From Ophiocordyceps camponoti-saundersi (nom. inval.) (lineage: Eukaryota > Ascomycota > Sordariomycetes > Hypocreales > Ophiocordycipitaceae), in assembly GCA_003339415.1 (NCBI GenBank), contig PDHQ01000297.1:1-41140 (forward strand): a DNA stretch of 41,140 nucleotides, written 5' to 3'. Each line of letters opens with the position of its first letter. Position 1 is the first letter of the stretch. Shown in pieces: positions 11,301 to 23,372 of this stretch. The notes beneath the pieces are model-generated. The model did no database searches. It saw nothing but the letters and a program-made list of their open reading frames with translations, and was not told where the DNA came from. Made by a program: the position numbers and the translations under genes.

Positions 11301-11497
11301 TAAATAACGCTAGGGACTAATTTTTTAGTCTTTAGTTAGTTACTAACTAAAAACTAAAAGTAACTAACTAAAATTAGTTACTATAAGGACTTTAGTTAGT
11401 TAGTAACTAATTTAGTCCCTAAAAATAAGGACTTTAATTAGTTAGTTTAGACTAACTAAAAAAAAACTAAAAAGTTACTAACTAATTTAAAACCTTA
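11300..11497. repeat. hAT right terminal and subterminal repeats
   Basis: A dense array of TAGTTAG/CTAACTAA motifs mirrors the left end. The last bases, in reverse complement TAAGGTTTTAAATTAG, form the terminal inverted repeat. Confidence 0.75.
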
Positions 11498-11505
11498 AAT
11501 ATAAG
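11498..11505. repeat. hAT target-site duplication, right
   Basis: AATATAAG, identical to 3473-3480. Confidence 0.88.
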
Positions 11506-12905
11506 CTATAATTCTAGCTAAAGCGCTAAAGAAAACTATTAAAAAGTAAGTTTTTAGGTAATATAAGTAATAGCTTATAATTTATTTTAACTTTATAATT
11601 ACTTTACTCTAAGTTTAAAGCTTTAAAATAGCTATAATAAGTATTAACTATAAACTTTATAAGTAAAGCTAAGCCCTTATAGTAAGGAAATTACCTAATA
11701 GCGATATTATAATAATATTTTAAAATATTATTTATAAGCTTTAGTTTAATTTAAAATAGCTTTATATTATTTTTTAAAAAAAGGTACGCTTAATTAATAA
11801 AGGTTATACTTTTATTATAAAAAAGGTATTAGCGTAAGCTTTATAATAAAATAATAAAAAAACTTTTTAGAAAAAAATTAAGTTATTAAATAAAGTTTTA
11901 ATAATATAATTATATATAAAAAAATATTATTTTAAAACTTAGTAGAGTTTCTTAATAGTTATTATTAATAATATAATAAATATAAATTAAATTTATAATA
12001 AAAATATAATAATATAAATAGAAATCTATAATACTAAACTATATATATTAAAAATCTAACCTTAGTAATATTTTAAATATTATTAACTTAGATATATTAC
12101 TAAATATTATATAATAAAGCTATAATATAATAAGTATTTTATTACTTTATATATAAAAAATAAGTTTACTTATTTTATAATTTATAAGAAAATATTATAT
12201 TATTACCTTTTTTATTAAAAATTTTATTTTAAGTAAAATTAACTTTATATTAAAATAAAAGTAATATAAGACTAGGTAAAGGATATATATATTACTTAAC
12301 TTTAGGGGTTTATAAACTAAAATTTTATATATATTACCCCTCCTCCCTTTTTAGCGCTAACCGGAAACTAATAATAGCTAAGGTAAAAACGCTTAAAAGC
12401 GAATATAATAATACCCCTTCCTTTAATTCTAATTTTATATTTATTTATAGCTCCGTTATATTAATTTAGCTATTTTTAAAAATTAGCTATTATAAGGTTT
12501 ATTATAAGTTAATAAAACTTTTATATATTTTTAAGCTATATTAATAAAGCTTTAATTAATTAAATTATTAAAATTACTTTAATTAAATATAAAAAGTTAG
12601 TTTTTAATAATAATAATAAATAGGAAAATAAATAAGCTATATAAACTTTATACTAAACTTAGCTTATATATATTTTTATTACTATAAAATTTATTTTAGG
12701 GGAAATATTAGCTTTTAAATTATTAATTATTACTTAACTTATTAAATATATAAAATACTAGGTATAAGTAAGGTTAAACTTAAAGCTAAAGTAATATTTA
12801 AAGGGAGGGTTTTATTTTAAATTTTTTAGTTTTCCCCCTTTTTAATATATATAAAATAGTTTTAAGCTATATTAGATATATTAGTATATAAATATTATTA
12901 TTATA
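11498..12905 (-). repeat. Repeat R, copy 1 (5' part, split by hAT)
   Basis: The reverse complement matches 14072-15470 of the full R copy throughout. Examples are the TTAGCGCTAACCGG/TAGTTAGCGCTAAAA block at 12350-12365, the (ATTATT)n near 12890 and the TTAATTAAG block near 11790. It continues the copy interrupted at 3480. Confidence 0.85.
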
Positions 12906-13059
12906 AATAATAGCTATTTTTTTAAATATAAAATATTATTACTTTAAATTATTTAGCTAAAAAGATATTTATATAATAATTTTTATATTTTAAAAATTAA
13001 AGTCTCTAATTAATATTCTAATTAAATAGTTATTAAGTTAGTAAAAAATAGCTTTAGTA
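12906..13059. other. Spacer between divergent R copies
   Basis: AT-rich spacer between the minus-strand R copy to the left and the plus-strand copy to the right, so the locus forms a long imperfect inverted repeat around it. Confidence 0.5.
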
Positions 13060-14071
13060 TTTATAATAATAATAATAATAATAGTTTATATATTAATATA
13101 CCTTATATAGCTTAAAATTATCTTATATATATTCTTAAAAAAGAAAAAACTAAAAAGCTTATAGTAAAATCCTTTTTTTAAATATTATCTTAGCTTTAAG
13201 TTAAACCCCGCCCGCACCTAATATTTTATATATTTAATAAGTTAGGTATTAACTAGTAATTTAGAAGCTAATATTTCCCTTAAAGTAAACTTTATAATAA
13301 TAAAAGTATATATAAACTAAGTTTAATATAAAGTTTATATAGCTTACTTATCTTTTTAACTATTATTATTATTATAAATTAAATCTTTATATTTAATTAA
13401 AATAGCTTTAATAATTTAATTAATTAAGGCCTTATTAGTATAGCTTAGAGACATATAAAAATTTTATTATTTTATAATAAACTTTATAATAGCTAGTTTT
13501 AAAAAATAGCTAAATTATTATAATAAAGTTATAAATAAATATAAAGTTAAAGTTAAAAAAAAATTATTATACTTACTTCTTAGCGTTTTTACCTTAATTA
13601 TTATTAATTTCTAGTTAGCGCTAAAAAAAAAGGGCAGTATATATAGAATTCTAATTTATAAATTTCTAAACTTAGATAATATATATATTTTTCGCTTAGT
13701 TTTATATTACTCTTATTTTAAAGTAAAATTAACTTTACCTAAAGTAAAAATATTTAATAAAAAAAATAATAATATAATCTTTTCCTATAAGCTATAAAGT
13801 AAGTAAACTTACCTTTTATATATAAAGTAGTAAAATACTTATTATATTATAGCTTTATTATATAATATTTAGTAATATATCTAAGTTAGTAATTTTTAAA
13901 ATATTATTAAAATTAGACTTTTAATATATATATATAGTTTAATATTAAAAATCTTTACTTATATTATTATACCTTTATTATAAATTTAGTTTATATTTAT
14001 TATATTATTATTAATAATTATTAAAAAATTTTACTAAGTTTTAAAATAATATTTTTTATATATAATTATAA
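13060..14071 (+). repeat. Repeat R, copy 2 (5' part only)
   Basis: Direct copy of the first ~1 kb of R, matching 14072-15060. Shared blocks include TTATATAGCTTA, TTAGCGTTTTTACC, TAGTTAGCGCTAAAA and TAGTAATATATCTAAGTTAG. It ends where copy 3 begins, after an (AATAAT)n run. Confidence 0.85.
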
Positions 14072-15915
14072 TATTAATAATAATAATTTATATACTAATA
14101 TACTTTATATAGCTTAGAACTATCTTATATATATTTTAAAAAGGGGAAAAATTAGAAAACTTAAAGTAAAACCCTCCCCTTAAGCGTTACCTTAGCTTTA
14201 AGTTAAACCTTACCTATACTTAATACTCTATATATTTAATAAGTTAGATATTAACTAATAATTTTAAAGCTAATATTTCCCTTAAAGCGGACTCCGCGGT
14301 AATAAAAATATATATAAACTAAGTTTAATATAAAATTTATATAGCTTACTTATCCTTTTAGCTATTATTATTATTATAAACTAAATTCTAATATTTAATT
14401 AAAACGGCTTTAATAATTAAATTTTTTAAAGCTTTATTAGCGTAGCTTAAAAATATATAAAAGTTTTATTATCTTATAATAAACTTTATAATAGCTAATT
14501 TTAAAAAATAGCTAAATTATTATAGCGGAGCTATATATAAATATAAAGTTAAAGTTAAAGGAGAGGGTATTATTATATTCGCTTTTTAGCGTTTCCACCT
14601 TAGCTATTATTAGTTTCTAGTTAGCGCTAAAAGGGGAGGAGGGGTAATATATATAAAATTCTAGTTTATAAACTTTTAAAATTAAGTAATATATATATTC
14701 TTCGCTTAGTCTTATATTACTCTTATCTTAAAGTAAAATTAACTTTACTTAAGGTAAGATTTTTAATAAAAAAAGTAATAATATAATCTTTTCTTATAAG
14801 CTATAAAATAAGTAAATTTATTTTTTATATATAAAGTAGTAAAATATTTACTATATTATAGCTTTATTATATAATATTTAGTAATATAATTAATTTAATA
14901 ATATTTAAAATATTATTAAAATTAAATTTTTAATATATATAATTTAGCGTTAAAAATCTTTACTTATATTATTATACCTTTATTATAAACTTAGTTTATA
15001 CTCGCTATATTATTAATAGTAATTATTAAAAAATTTCGCTAAGTTTTAAAATAATATTTTTTTATATATAGTTATATTACTAAAACTTTATTCGATAACT
15101 TAATTTTTTTCTAAAAAGCTTCTTTACCGCTGCATTATAAGGCTTATATTAGTATTTTTTTTATAATAAAAGTATAACTTTTATTAATTAAGTATACTTT
15201 TTCTTTAAAAATAATATAAAGCTATTTTAAATTAAACCGGAGCTTATAAATAATATTTTTAAATATTATTATAATATCGCTATTAAGTAATTTCCTTATT
15301 ATAAAAGCTTAGCTTTACTTATAAAATTTATAATTAATATTTATTATAATTACTTTAAGGCTTTAAACTTAAAGCGGAGTAGCTATAAAGTTAAAATAAA
15401 TTATAAGCTATTACTTATATTACTTAAAAACTTACTTTTTTATAATCTTTTCTAGCATTTTAGCTATAATTATAGCTTATATTAAAGGAGTTCCGCTCCC
15501 CTTAAAGCTATAGAAAAAAGCGGAAACTGCGGCTATAATAGCTAGAAAAATATTACTAATTAATAAAATTAAAGTAAAGGGGGCACCTTTCTAGACCCTT
15601 TTAAACTCCGCTACTTATTTAATAATTACTTATATTAAGATAAAAGTATCTCTTAAGATAATCTTATTAATATTTACTTTAGCTTTTAATAAGGTAATAA
15701 GTATAGTAAACTTTTAAGTTTAAAATTACTATAATTCGGAGTAAAGCTATATTTAAGGTAAAGAATTTTTATAATTATAATTAACTTATATAGCGTCGCC
15801 CTCCCCCTTAAAGTTACTTTAAGCGCGGCTAGCTATTATTATAAAGTAATAAAGGGTGCGGAGTCCGCTTATAATATAAAAATAAAAAGTTTATATCCGT
15901 ATTACTATAAGCGCG
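14072..15915 (+). repeat. Repeat R, copy 3 (longest copy)
   Basis: This is the only copy that looks uninterrupted. It opens with (AAT)n followed by TTTATATACTAATATAC and ends near ATATAAAAGT at 15915. GC-richer islands such as TTCCGCTCCCC (15490) and GTCGCCCTCCCCC (15795) stand out. I see no terminal inverted repeat, LTR, or protein domain, so the class is undetermined. It serves as the empty-site reference for both the hAT and element I insertions. Confidence 0.8.
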
Positions 15916-15947
15916 GAATCTATAAGAAATATAAAAGTTATATAATA

Positions 15948-16647
15948 ATAAGTTATATAATAATTATAATATTAAAACTTTATTTAATAACTTAATCTTT
16001 TTTTTAAAAGCTTTTTTATTACTTTATTATAAAGCTTATATTAATACTCTTTTTATAATAAAAATAAAACTTTTACTAATTAAGTATATTTTTTATCTAA
16101 AAGTAATATAAAGCTATCTTAAATTAAACTAAAGCTTATAAATAATATCTTAAAATATTATTATAATATTACTATTAGGTAATTTCCTTATTATAAAAGC
16201 TTAGCTTTACTTATAAAGTTTATAATTAATATTTATTATCTTTATTTTAAAGCTTTAAACTTAGAATAAAATAGCGATAAAGTTAAAGCGAATTATAAGC
16301 TATTATTTATATTACTTAAAAACTTACTTTTTAATAATTTTCCCTAGCGCTCTAGCTTTAATTATAGCTTATATTAAAAAAGTTCCGCTCCCCCTAAAGT
16401 TATAAAAAAAGAGGAAACCGTAGCTATAATAGCTAAAAGGATATTACTAACTAATAAAATTAAAGTAAAGGGGGCGCCTCCTTAAACTCTTTTAAACTCT
16501 ATTACTTATTTAATAATTACTTATATAAAAATAAAAGCGTTTCTTAAAATAATCTTATTAATATTTACCTTAGCTTTTAATAAAGTAATAAGTATAATAA
16601 ACTCTTAAGTTTAAGATTATTATAATTTAAAGTAAAATTATATTTTA
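15948..16647 (+). repeat. Repeat R, copy 4, left part
   Basis: Matches 15068-15760 of copy 3 and is cut by element I at 16647; the remainder continues at 35717. Shared blocks include TTAAATTAAACT, AGCTTAGCTTTACTTATAAA and GGGGGCGCC. Confidence 0.85.
16643..16647. repeat. Element I target duplication, left
   Basis: TTTTA, compared with TTCTA at 35717-35721. The single C/T difference fits later mutation. Confidence 0.65.
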
Positions 16648-16846
16648 TATAAAGGTCCTGCACTTCTTAACGTTTGCAAGAAGCTAACTTTATTAATATA
16701 GAATAACTTAAGAGGTTCTAAGGTATATGCGGTATACGCACTTAGGGTTATAGTCCGTATATAGCCCGCGCCTGTCCCGCGCGCGGACTTAACTAAGCAC
16801 CCCCCACGTAACTTAGCTATTTAAGCGTAGCCCGAATCCCTTATAT
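16648..16846 (+). repeat. Element I, 5' LTR
   Basis: 199 bp, starting TATAAAGGTCCTGCAC and ending AATCCCTTATA. It keeps more CA/TG (CTGCAC, TTTGCAAG, CGCACTT) than its 3' partner, which reads TTATAC and TTATAAG at the same places. Confidence 0.88.
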
Positions 16847-18514
16847 ACCCCGCCGCCCTAGGGAAAAAGTATTTCCGGCCGCAGTATATATATATATAAG
16901 GTATAATTTAAAATACCCCTTATATAGAAAGTTTTTCTTCCTCCTCTTTTTTTTTTCTTCTCGGGCTAATTATATTATTTTTCTCGCTAAGTAATTTTTC
17001 TTCTAAGCCTTACCTTTTATTATTCCGCTATTATATTCCTATAATTTTTTTTTCTATTATTATTATTTTTTAAGCTTTTTATATCCGTTAAGTTATTATC
17101 TTACTATCTAAATATATTATTTAATTAGCTATAATCGCTATTTTATATAATAAGCGGATACGCTATAAAAAAAGATTTAGATAATAAAAGCGTTACTATA
17201 TTATAAAAAGTAAAATATTTATATACTTTTTATATTTAAAACCTTTATAATAGCTATAATATTAACTACTAATATAGTTATAACTTATAAGGCAGCTTAC
17301 GGAGTATATAGATAGCGGCGAAAACGGTACTTTTAGGAAAAATACCTTTTTATTATAGATATACGCTTATAGTAGGCTATCCGTAACCTATAGATAATAG
17401 TTAAGGAAAGATAAGCTATTACCTTACCCGCTTGCCCCCGCGCTAAAAAAGTCCTAAGCTAATATACTTAGCTTATATTAGAGTTTCTTACTTATATTAA
17501 TTACTTATAAACTATATTAGCCGCTATTTATATTATACTATACTTAGTAATTAATCTTTATGCCCTTTTTATACTTAAGTAATAATAATCCTCCGCGCTT
17601 ATTTTTATTATTAATAATATAATCGCTATACTTACTTTATATACCTTAACTTATAGTATATCTTTAATAATAATATAATATTAATAATAATAATAGTAAT
17701 AATAGAGCGCTTTTACTACTAGCCTTAACTTTTTTGCCTTATAATATAAAGCGTCTTTTTAGTAGTAAAAGAAATAATAACGATAAATTCTTAAATAATA
17801 ATAAAATAAGTAAGCTACTTAAATCGCAGATTACTAAGTAAATATTAATATATAAAAGTAAAAAAATAAAAAAAGAATAATATCTTTTATTAAATAATTA
17901 TAATATTAATTAGTTTATATAATATATTAAGCTTACTCGCCGCTTTATAATACGCTATTTTCGCTAACTTATATATATTACCTAGCTTTTAGTTATTTAG
18001 CGCTTATACGTATTACTTATTCTCCCCTTTTACTATATATTAATAAAATAAATTTATATTAGCGCCTATATATAGCGCGCATAGCTTAGGAGCGGGATAA
18101 GTAAGACTCCTACTATTAGCGTTATAATAAATATTCTCTTAGCTTTAAAATATATCTTTCCTTACTTAGAGATATATCTATTATAAGTTAATATTAGCGC
18201 TAAGCTATAGCTAGTATTATAATAATCTCTTAGGTTAATTAATTATAATAAAGGATTTCGGGGAGGAGGCGGAGAAGGTAAATATTAGCTTAAAGTTAAT
18301 ATAAAAAAAAAGAGAAATAAGCGGATAAAGAATAAAGGGGAATCAAAAGTAAAAAGGTAATATTTTACTTATATAATAAAAAAGAGAGATTACTTAAAGG
18401 GGATAATTAGCTATAAGAGGCGCTTAAATAAATATATAGTTAAGTTTATTTAAAGCTATTATAAAAATATATATCTTTTTATATAAACTTATAATAGTTT
18501 AATATTATATAATA
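16847..18514 (+). other. Element I, leader and 5' coding tract
   Basis: TATATA at about 16920-16926 and a pyrimidine tract at 16931-16965 look like a fungal promoter/leader. From about 17100 to 17460 a plus-strand tract has mainly RIP-type stops and a basic content (Arg/Lys codons CGG, CGA, AAA). It could be the start of a gag-like ORF, but I cannot name it. AT-rich repeats (TAATAA)n occur at 17660-17710. Sequence to 18514 holds no recognised domain. Confidence 0.4.
18510..18514. repeat. Copia II target duplication, left
   Basis: TAATA, repeated exactly at 30807-30811. Confidence 0.8.
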
Positions 18515-18790
18515 TATTAGACGGGCTGTCCGTTACTAGTAACGTAGGGGTCCTAAAAAGGAGTATATTATTGCGATTACCCTCTCGTATATAATATATA
18601 AGGAGGGTAGCTATCTAAATACCTAATTAAATATATAAAATAATAGTAAGGAATATAAAGAGTAGAGTAGGGAGTTATAAGATTAGAAGGATCTTATATA
18701 AAGGTTCCTTATAACTTAGAAAGGCCGTATAAAGGGACGAGGCTATAAGGATAATATAAGGCTATTAAGGTATTATAAGATACCTTAATA
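18515..18790 (-). repeat. Copia II, 3' LTR
   Basis: 276 bp; as printed on the plus strand it starts TATTAGACGGGCTG and ends ATACCTTAATA. Confidence 0.92.
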
Positions 18791-19640
18791 CTCGCAGTTT
18801 TTCTTTATAGTATATTATATAGCTTCCTTAGTAAGCGCTCGGTAATAGTAGGTAATTATAGCGCTTATATAGTCGGGGTTATCGCGTAGCGAGAGCTATT
18901 ATATAGTACGGAGTATTATATAAAGTCTACTTATATAAGGAGATATTTATACGGTAAGTAAGAGAAGATTACTTATTAAGAGAGTAATCTATTAGCTTTA
19001 TACGCTTAAGATCGGTATTATTTTAAGGCTTAAAAGTTTTATACGTAGTAAAACTTATAAGCGTAGCTAAAAATATAGGAGAGAGAAAATATAAGGAAAG
19101 TAGCTAGTTAGTAGAAATTTTTAAGCTACTATTTATAACTAGCAGGTCTTACTAACTATAAAAATACCTTCCTTTTCTTTTTATATAAAAGAAAAATTCT
19201 TCCCTCTTTTATCTTTTATAATAATAGCTATAATAATAATAGTATTATTATTATTATAACTATTACTATTATTAATCGCTATTATAGCCGCTATCTCCTT
19301 ATATAATAATAAAAAATAAGAAAAAGAAAAATAAGAAAAATAAGTAATTATATAATAAATATATTTATTATTATAATCCTTAAGCGCTTTCTTTTTTCTA
19401 ATAAGACTATTATTATTACTTTTAAAAGCGATAACGCTATCCGCGCTAAGTTCCTCTAAGTAGCGATTAGCGTGCGTATTCTCTTTATATAAGATATCTT
19501 CGTAAATATAAGCTAATTATACGGTAAAACGAGGAACGTTGCTACTTTTCGGTAACTTTTTATAATATAGCTTTACGCTTTTACGCTAGAGAGATAGCTA
19601 TTAAGCTTATCTCTAAGGTCGTACGCTACCTTAGCTACTA
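18791..19640. other. Copia II, region between pol and 3' LTR
   Basis: This 0.85-kb stretch lies beyond the antisense ORF. It is longer than needed for a polypurine tract alone. A (TAATAA)n run lies at 19220-19260. I recognise no protein domain. Confidence 0.4.
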
Positions 19641-20064
19641 TTAGGCGGTAATAATTTAGTTAGCTAGTTAGTTCTTAGCGTAAGGCCCCTACGCTCGTTA
19701 CTACCTTTATTATAATAGTAGTCTATTCTTAAGTTACCGCTATATTCGTAGCTATTAGGGCGGGGCTTATAGGCCTTATATTTAGGATTTAAAAGGCCGG
19801 TATTATAATTATTTCTAGTTATATAATAATAAGGATAAAGACGAGGATAAGGAAAAGGATAACGATAAAGATAACGAGAGCGAGGACGAAGATAAAGAAG
19901 ACGATAACGAGGAGGAAAAAAAAAAGGCCGGGGGCGAGGCTAAGAGGGAGGGGGAGGATAAGTTAGATAATAACTCTAATAAAAAAGAAAATAATAATAA
20001 AGATAATAATAATAATAATAATAAACTTATTATATCGCTAGCGGTTTATTCTCGCTATTATTAG
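19640..20064 (+). pseudogene. Antisense acidic ORF at copia II 3' end
   Basis: The plus strand is open from 19819 to the TAG at 20062-20064. Upstream to about 19640 the same frame continues with only RIP-type stops. The C-terminal part is strongly acidic/lysine rich (KDKDEDKEKDNDKDNESEDE at 19831 onwards), then Gly/Glu rich, then poly-Asn from (AAT)n. The upstream part, with TAT read as RIPed TGC, would be Cys-rich, suggesting a small zinc-binding region followed by a charged tail. It overlaps the pol C-terminus tail to tail (pol stop near 20030). The opposite strand here is Leu/Phe/Ile rich and less protein-like. It could be an accessory gene carried by the retrotransposon or a captured host fragment. 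Confidence 0.45.
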
Positions 20065-21591
20065 GCGATATAAGGTAAAGGGCGGCGGCTATTTTATTCT
20101 TTTTATATAGCGTTAAATTTATAAGCTTAGGGTACGGCGGCGGTAGCGCGAGTTTTTCAATAATTATTTCTATCCTAAGTATAATTTTATTTATCGTAAC
20201 TAGTTATATAAAAGCGTTATTCGGGCTTTTCTTTATTATAGCGTTTATTAAGTTATTTTTATTATTAATTTAGAATATCTTAGTAATTTCTTTTCTTTTA
20301 TATAATTCGTATAAAGCTATAATATTAATTATAAGCCTCTTCTCCCTTATATTTCTAAGCTTAATTAAGTAGTTATAAAGGGAGTATAAGTTTATATAAA
20401 GTATAAAAGGGATATCTGGTAAGGAGAGACTATATATAATCTTCTAAAGCGTAATATTAAGGGCGATACCGCTATTAATTCCTTATATAATATTATATAA
20501 TTTACTTATAAGTATATTATATATTACTCTCTTATATTTTATTAAGGATTAGTATATAATATTATTATAAATAGAGACTTCGTTCTTTATATAAGCTACC
20601 TTTTTACCTAATATAATTACGAATCTTATTTACGAAAATAAGTCTTTATTATTTATAAATAAGCTATCGGTAAAGATTTAAAGCTTTATATAAGGGAAGT
20701 TAAGAGGGATAAAGTATAGTCCCCGGTTAGCGTTCTTAATCTGCTATCGTATATGGGTATTTAAGGCGTTATAGTCTTCCTTCGTTAGTTCCTAAACTTA
20801 AGTAGCGGCTAAGAGGTTATACGCTACTTCGAGCTAGTAGATTAATAAGATATACGCTTCTTATACGCGTTATAAGAGGTACGCTTATAAAGCGTTTTCT
20901 TTAGCTAGGTTAATAACTTATAATACCTTAGCTTATCTTTTCTATATAAAGAGAATATTATCGCTTTTAAGGGAAATTTATCCGCTATTAAATTTAATTA
21001 GTATTTTATGCGAGAGGCGTATTTTTAGCTTTGCACGAAGGTTCTATTACTTAAGGGATTCTTCTTTAAAAGCTAAGAAAGCGGGAGAGATAAAGGAGAG
21101 GGTATTATTAGTCTATATTCTTATAAGGCTAAAGGAATCCGGGCTAGTAAGTATAAAGAGAAGATATAAGTTATATATTAAAATTATTATTTTTAAGTTT
21201 ATATAGTAATACTCGTAATATATCTTAAACTAGTAAATATTTAATTTTACTATTCTATATAGCGGATAACGGATATATAAAATAATACCCTCTAGGAAGC
21301 AGTCTTATATCTCTTTTAGTAATTATACGAAAATTAGTCTTATTAGGCGGTTATACGATTATATATATACTTAGGTAATATTACGTAGTTTTCTATATAT
21401 ACTATATAACTATACGAAAAAAAAGCTTAAAGCGAAGATTAGCCTCTAGCTTATTCGTAAAATTATAAGCGATTAAGTAAGTATAATAGCCTTATTAATA
21501 TTAGCATAGCTTTATATAATAAGTTATTACTTCTTATATAGCTTTATAGTTTTATTTTTAATTTCTTATATAAGTTTTATATAAAAGATAT

Positions 21592-21596
21592 ATAGC
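21592..21596. repeat. Family A copy 2 target duplication
   Basis: ATAGC, repeated at 23373-23377. Confidence 0.85.
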
Positions 21597-21806
21597 TATA
21601 AAGGTTTTACTAAGGCGACTATAAAAGTAAGCTAAGGTAGAGTTATAATTAAAGCTATCGAAGAGAGGAAGGAGAAGAGAGAGAAGCCCCCTTCCTAAGC
21701 TAGCTATATACCCCGCGCGATAACTAAGCGCTATCGGGAAGACCTAAATATATCCGCTATAATCCCCCCTATCTAGCCACGATTAATTATAAACTAATCC
21801 CTTATA
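21597..21806 (+). repeat. Family A copy 2, 5' LTR
   Basis: 210 bp; starts TATAAAGGTTTTAC and ends AATCCCTTATA. Confidence 0.93.
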
Positions 21807-23162
21807 TAGCCCCCTCCTTAAGCTAGCTAAGGAGGTAGGAGCGTAGGACGGAAGAGTTATATACTACTATACTAGCGAAATACTTTATATAGTCCCTAGC
21901 TAATAGCTTAATAGCCTCCGTAAAGATAAGGATAAGAGGGCGGAAAAGCTTCCTTATAGCCCGGGGAATTAAACCCCGATCCTTATAAGGAAGATTCTAA
22001 TAAGCTTAGAATTATAATACCGCTTAAGGTAAGAATTAATAAACTTATATACTAATAGTAAAAACTTACCTATATAGCTAGCGTATAAAACTAAGTAGTA
22101 TTATGCTAGTTACGGGAAGCTTAGAGAATACCCTAATTACGGTAAATAGTAAAGCTAGCTATATACTTATTACTATATATTACTAGCGCTAGTTTATAAG
22201 CTAGGGCGTAATATAACTATAATATATACTTATTAATAAATTTACGCGCCTAAGCCGCGCGCGGACTATCTTTATATAAGGTAACGTAATAAGGCCGGAA
22301 ATTACCCGGGCTATAATATTTAGCGTATACTTATCCCTCCTTACTTATTATCCCCTTAATTAAAATACTCTAAATTTACCTCTAATTACCCCGCTCCGCT
22401 TATAAAAAGCCCTAACCTTAATATCCTTATTTACTTATAAAGCTTCGGATAATTATACTTAAAATAACTAATCTAGTTATACTAATAATAACGCTAGCGC
22501 TTAGTAGTATTAAAATAAGATTATATAAACGCGATATTTATCGGGTTAGTAGAAAAGGGGGGCGGCAAATTAACTAATATATTAGGAATATTCCCGGAAC
22601 TAAATACTTTATTAAAGCTTTAGAGAAAGCTAGCGAAGGCCGCGTACGTTATAAGCTAATTCTTACGATCTAAGCGCTTTTATAGCTCCTTATATAGCCC
22701 GGATAAGAGCAGAATAATCCTAATATAGTTAGACTAATATAATAGTTTAGCTTTAAAAAGGGCGTATTTTTACCTTATAACGTATTCTTTAAGGGGCTCT
22801 AATAGCCCCTAATATATCCTAACTAAGGAAAAACCTACTTAGCGCTCCTTATAACTCTCCCTAAGAAGCTTAAAGATATACGCTAAAAAGGCTTTAAGCT
22901 AGAAAGAAAAATTTATAGCTATAGTAACGTATAGAAGGAATATTTACTAAAAGGTGCTAAGATAAGAAAAGATATAGTAAAATTAGGACTTAGGCTCCCT
23001 AATTACGGCTCCGTTAATTATAAATTTAGCACGTATAGTAGCTAGCTAAGAGTTTAAGCTAGAATAAGCCGAAAATAGCTTTAATATAAGTAGAATTTAA
23101 TAGTATTCTATACTAAGATCTTACTTTTATATTCGGTTAGCGGTAAGAGGAGCTTTAATTAA

Positions 23163-23372
23163 TATAAAGGTCTTACTAAGGCGATTATAAAAGTAAGCTA
23201 AGGTAAAGTTATAATTAAAGCTATCGAAGAGAGGAAAGAGAAGGGAGAGAAGCCCCCTTCCTAAGCTAGCTATATACCCTACGCGATAACTAAGCGCTAT
23301 TGGGAAGACCTAAATATATCCGCTATAATCCCCCTTATCTAGCTACGATTAGTTATAAACTAATCCCTTATA
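23163..23372 (+). repeat. Family A copy 2, 3' LTR
   Basis: 210 bp; starts TATAAAGGTCTTAC, preceded by the purine-rich AAGAGGAG. Confidence 0.93.

Larger units (their letters stand above)
3481..11497 (-). mobile_element. hAT-type DNA transposon, RIP-degraded
   Basis: The element is 8017 bp including a nested 1775-bp LTR element plus its 5-bp duplication; about 6.24 kb alone. The ends are inverted repeats: CAGAGTTTAAAATTAG on the left, and on the right, in reverse complement, TAAGGTTTTAAATTAG, matching at 16 of the first 20 positions. Both ends then carry subterminal arrays of TTAGTTAG/CTAACTAA motifs (to about 3660, and 11300-11490). It is flanked by the 8-bp duplication AATATAAG and interrupts a repeat whose empty site is seen elsewhere in the window. 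The minus strand carries a transposase relic with a hAT dimerisation domain at 4036-4300. It is dead: stops throughout. Confidence 0.88.
21597..23372 (+). mobile_element. Family A non-autonomous LTR element, copy 2
   Basis: 1776 bp; LTRs 21597-21806 and 23163-23372 (210 bp each), exact ATAGC duplication. It interrupts the copia II reverse transcriptase tract, whose reading continues on both sides. Interior collinear with copies 1 and 3. It keeps slightly more GC-rich words (CCGCGCGCGG at 22255-22265, GGGGGGCGGC at 22557) than copy 1. No protein recognised. Confidence 0.95.

Noticed and set aside
19819..20064. Intact host gene
   Set aside because: It lies wholly inside copia II, its upstream part has RIP-type stops, and poly-Asn comes from an (AAT)n run.
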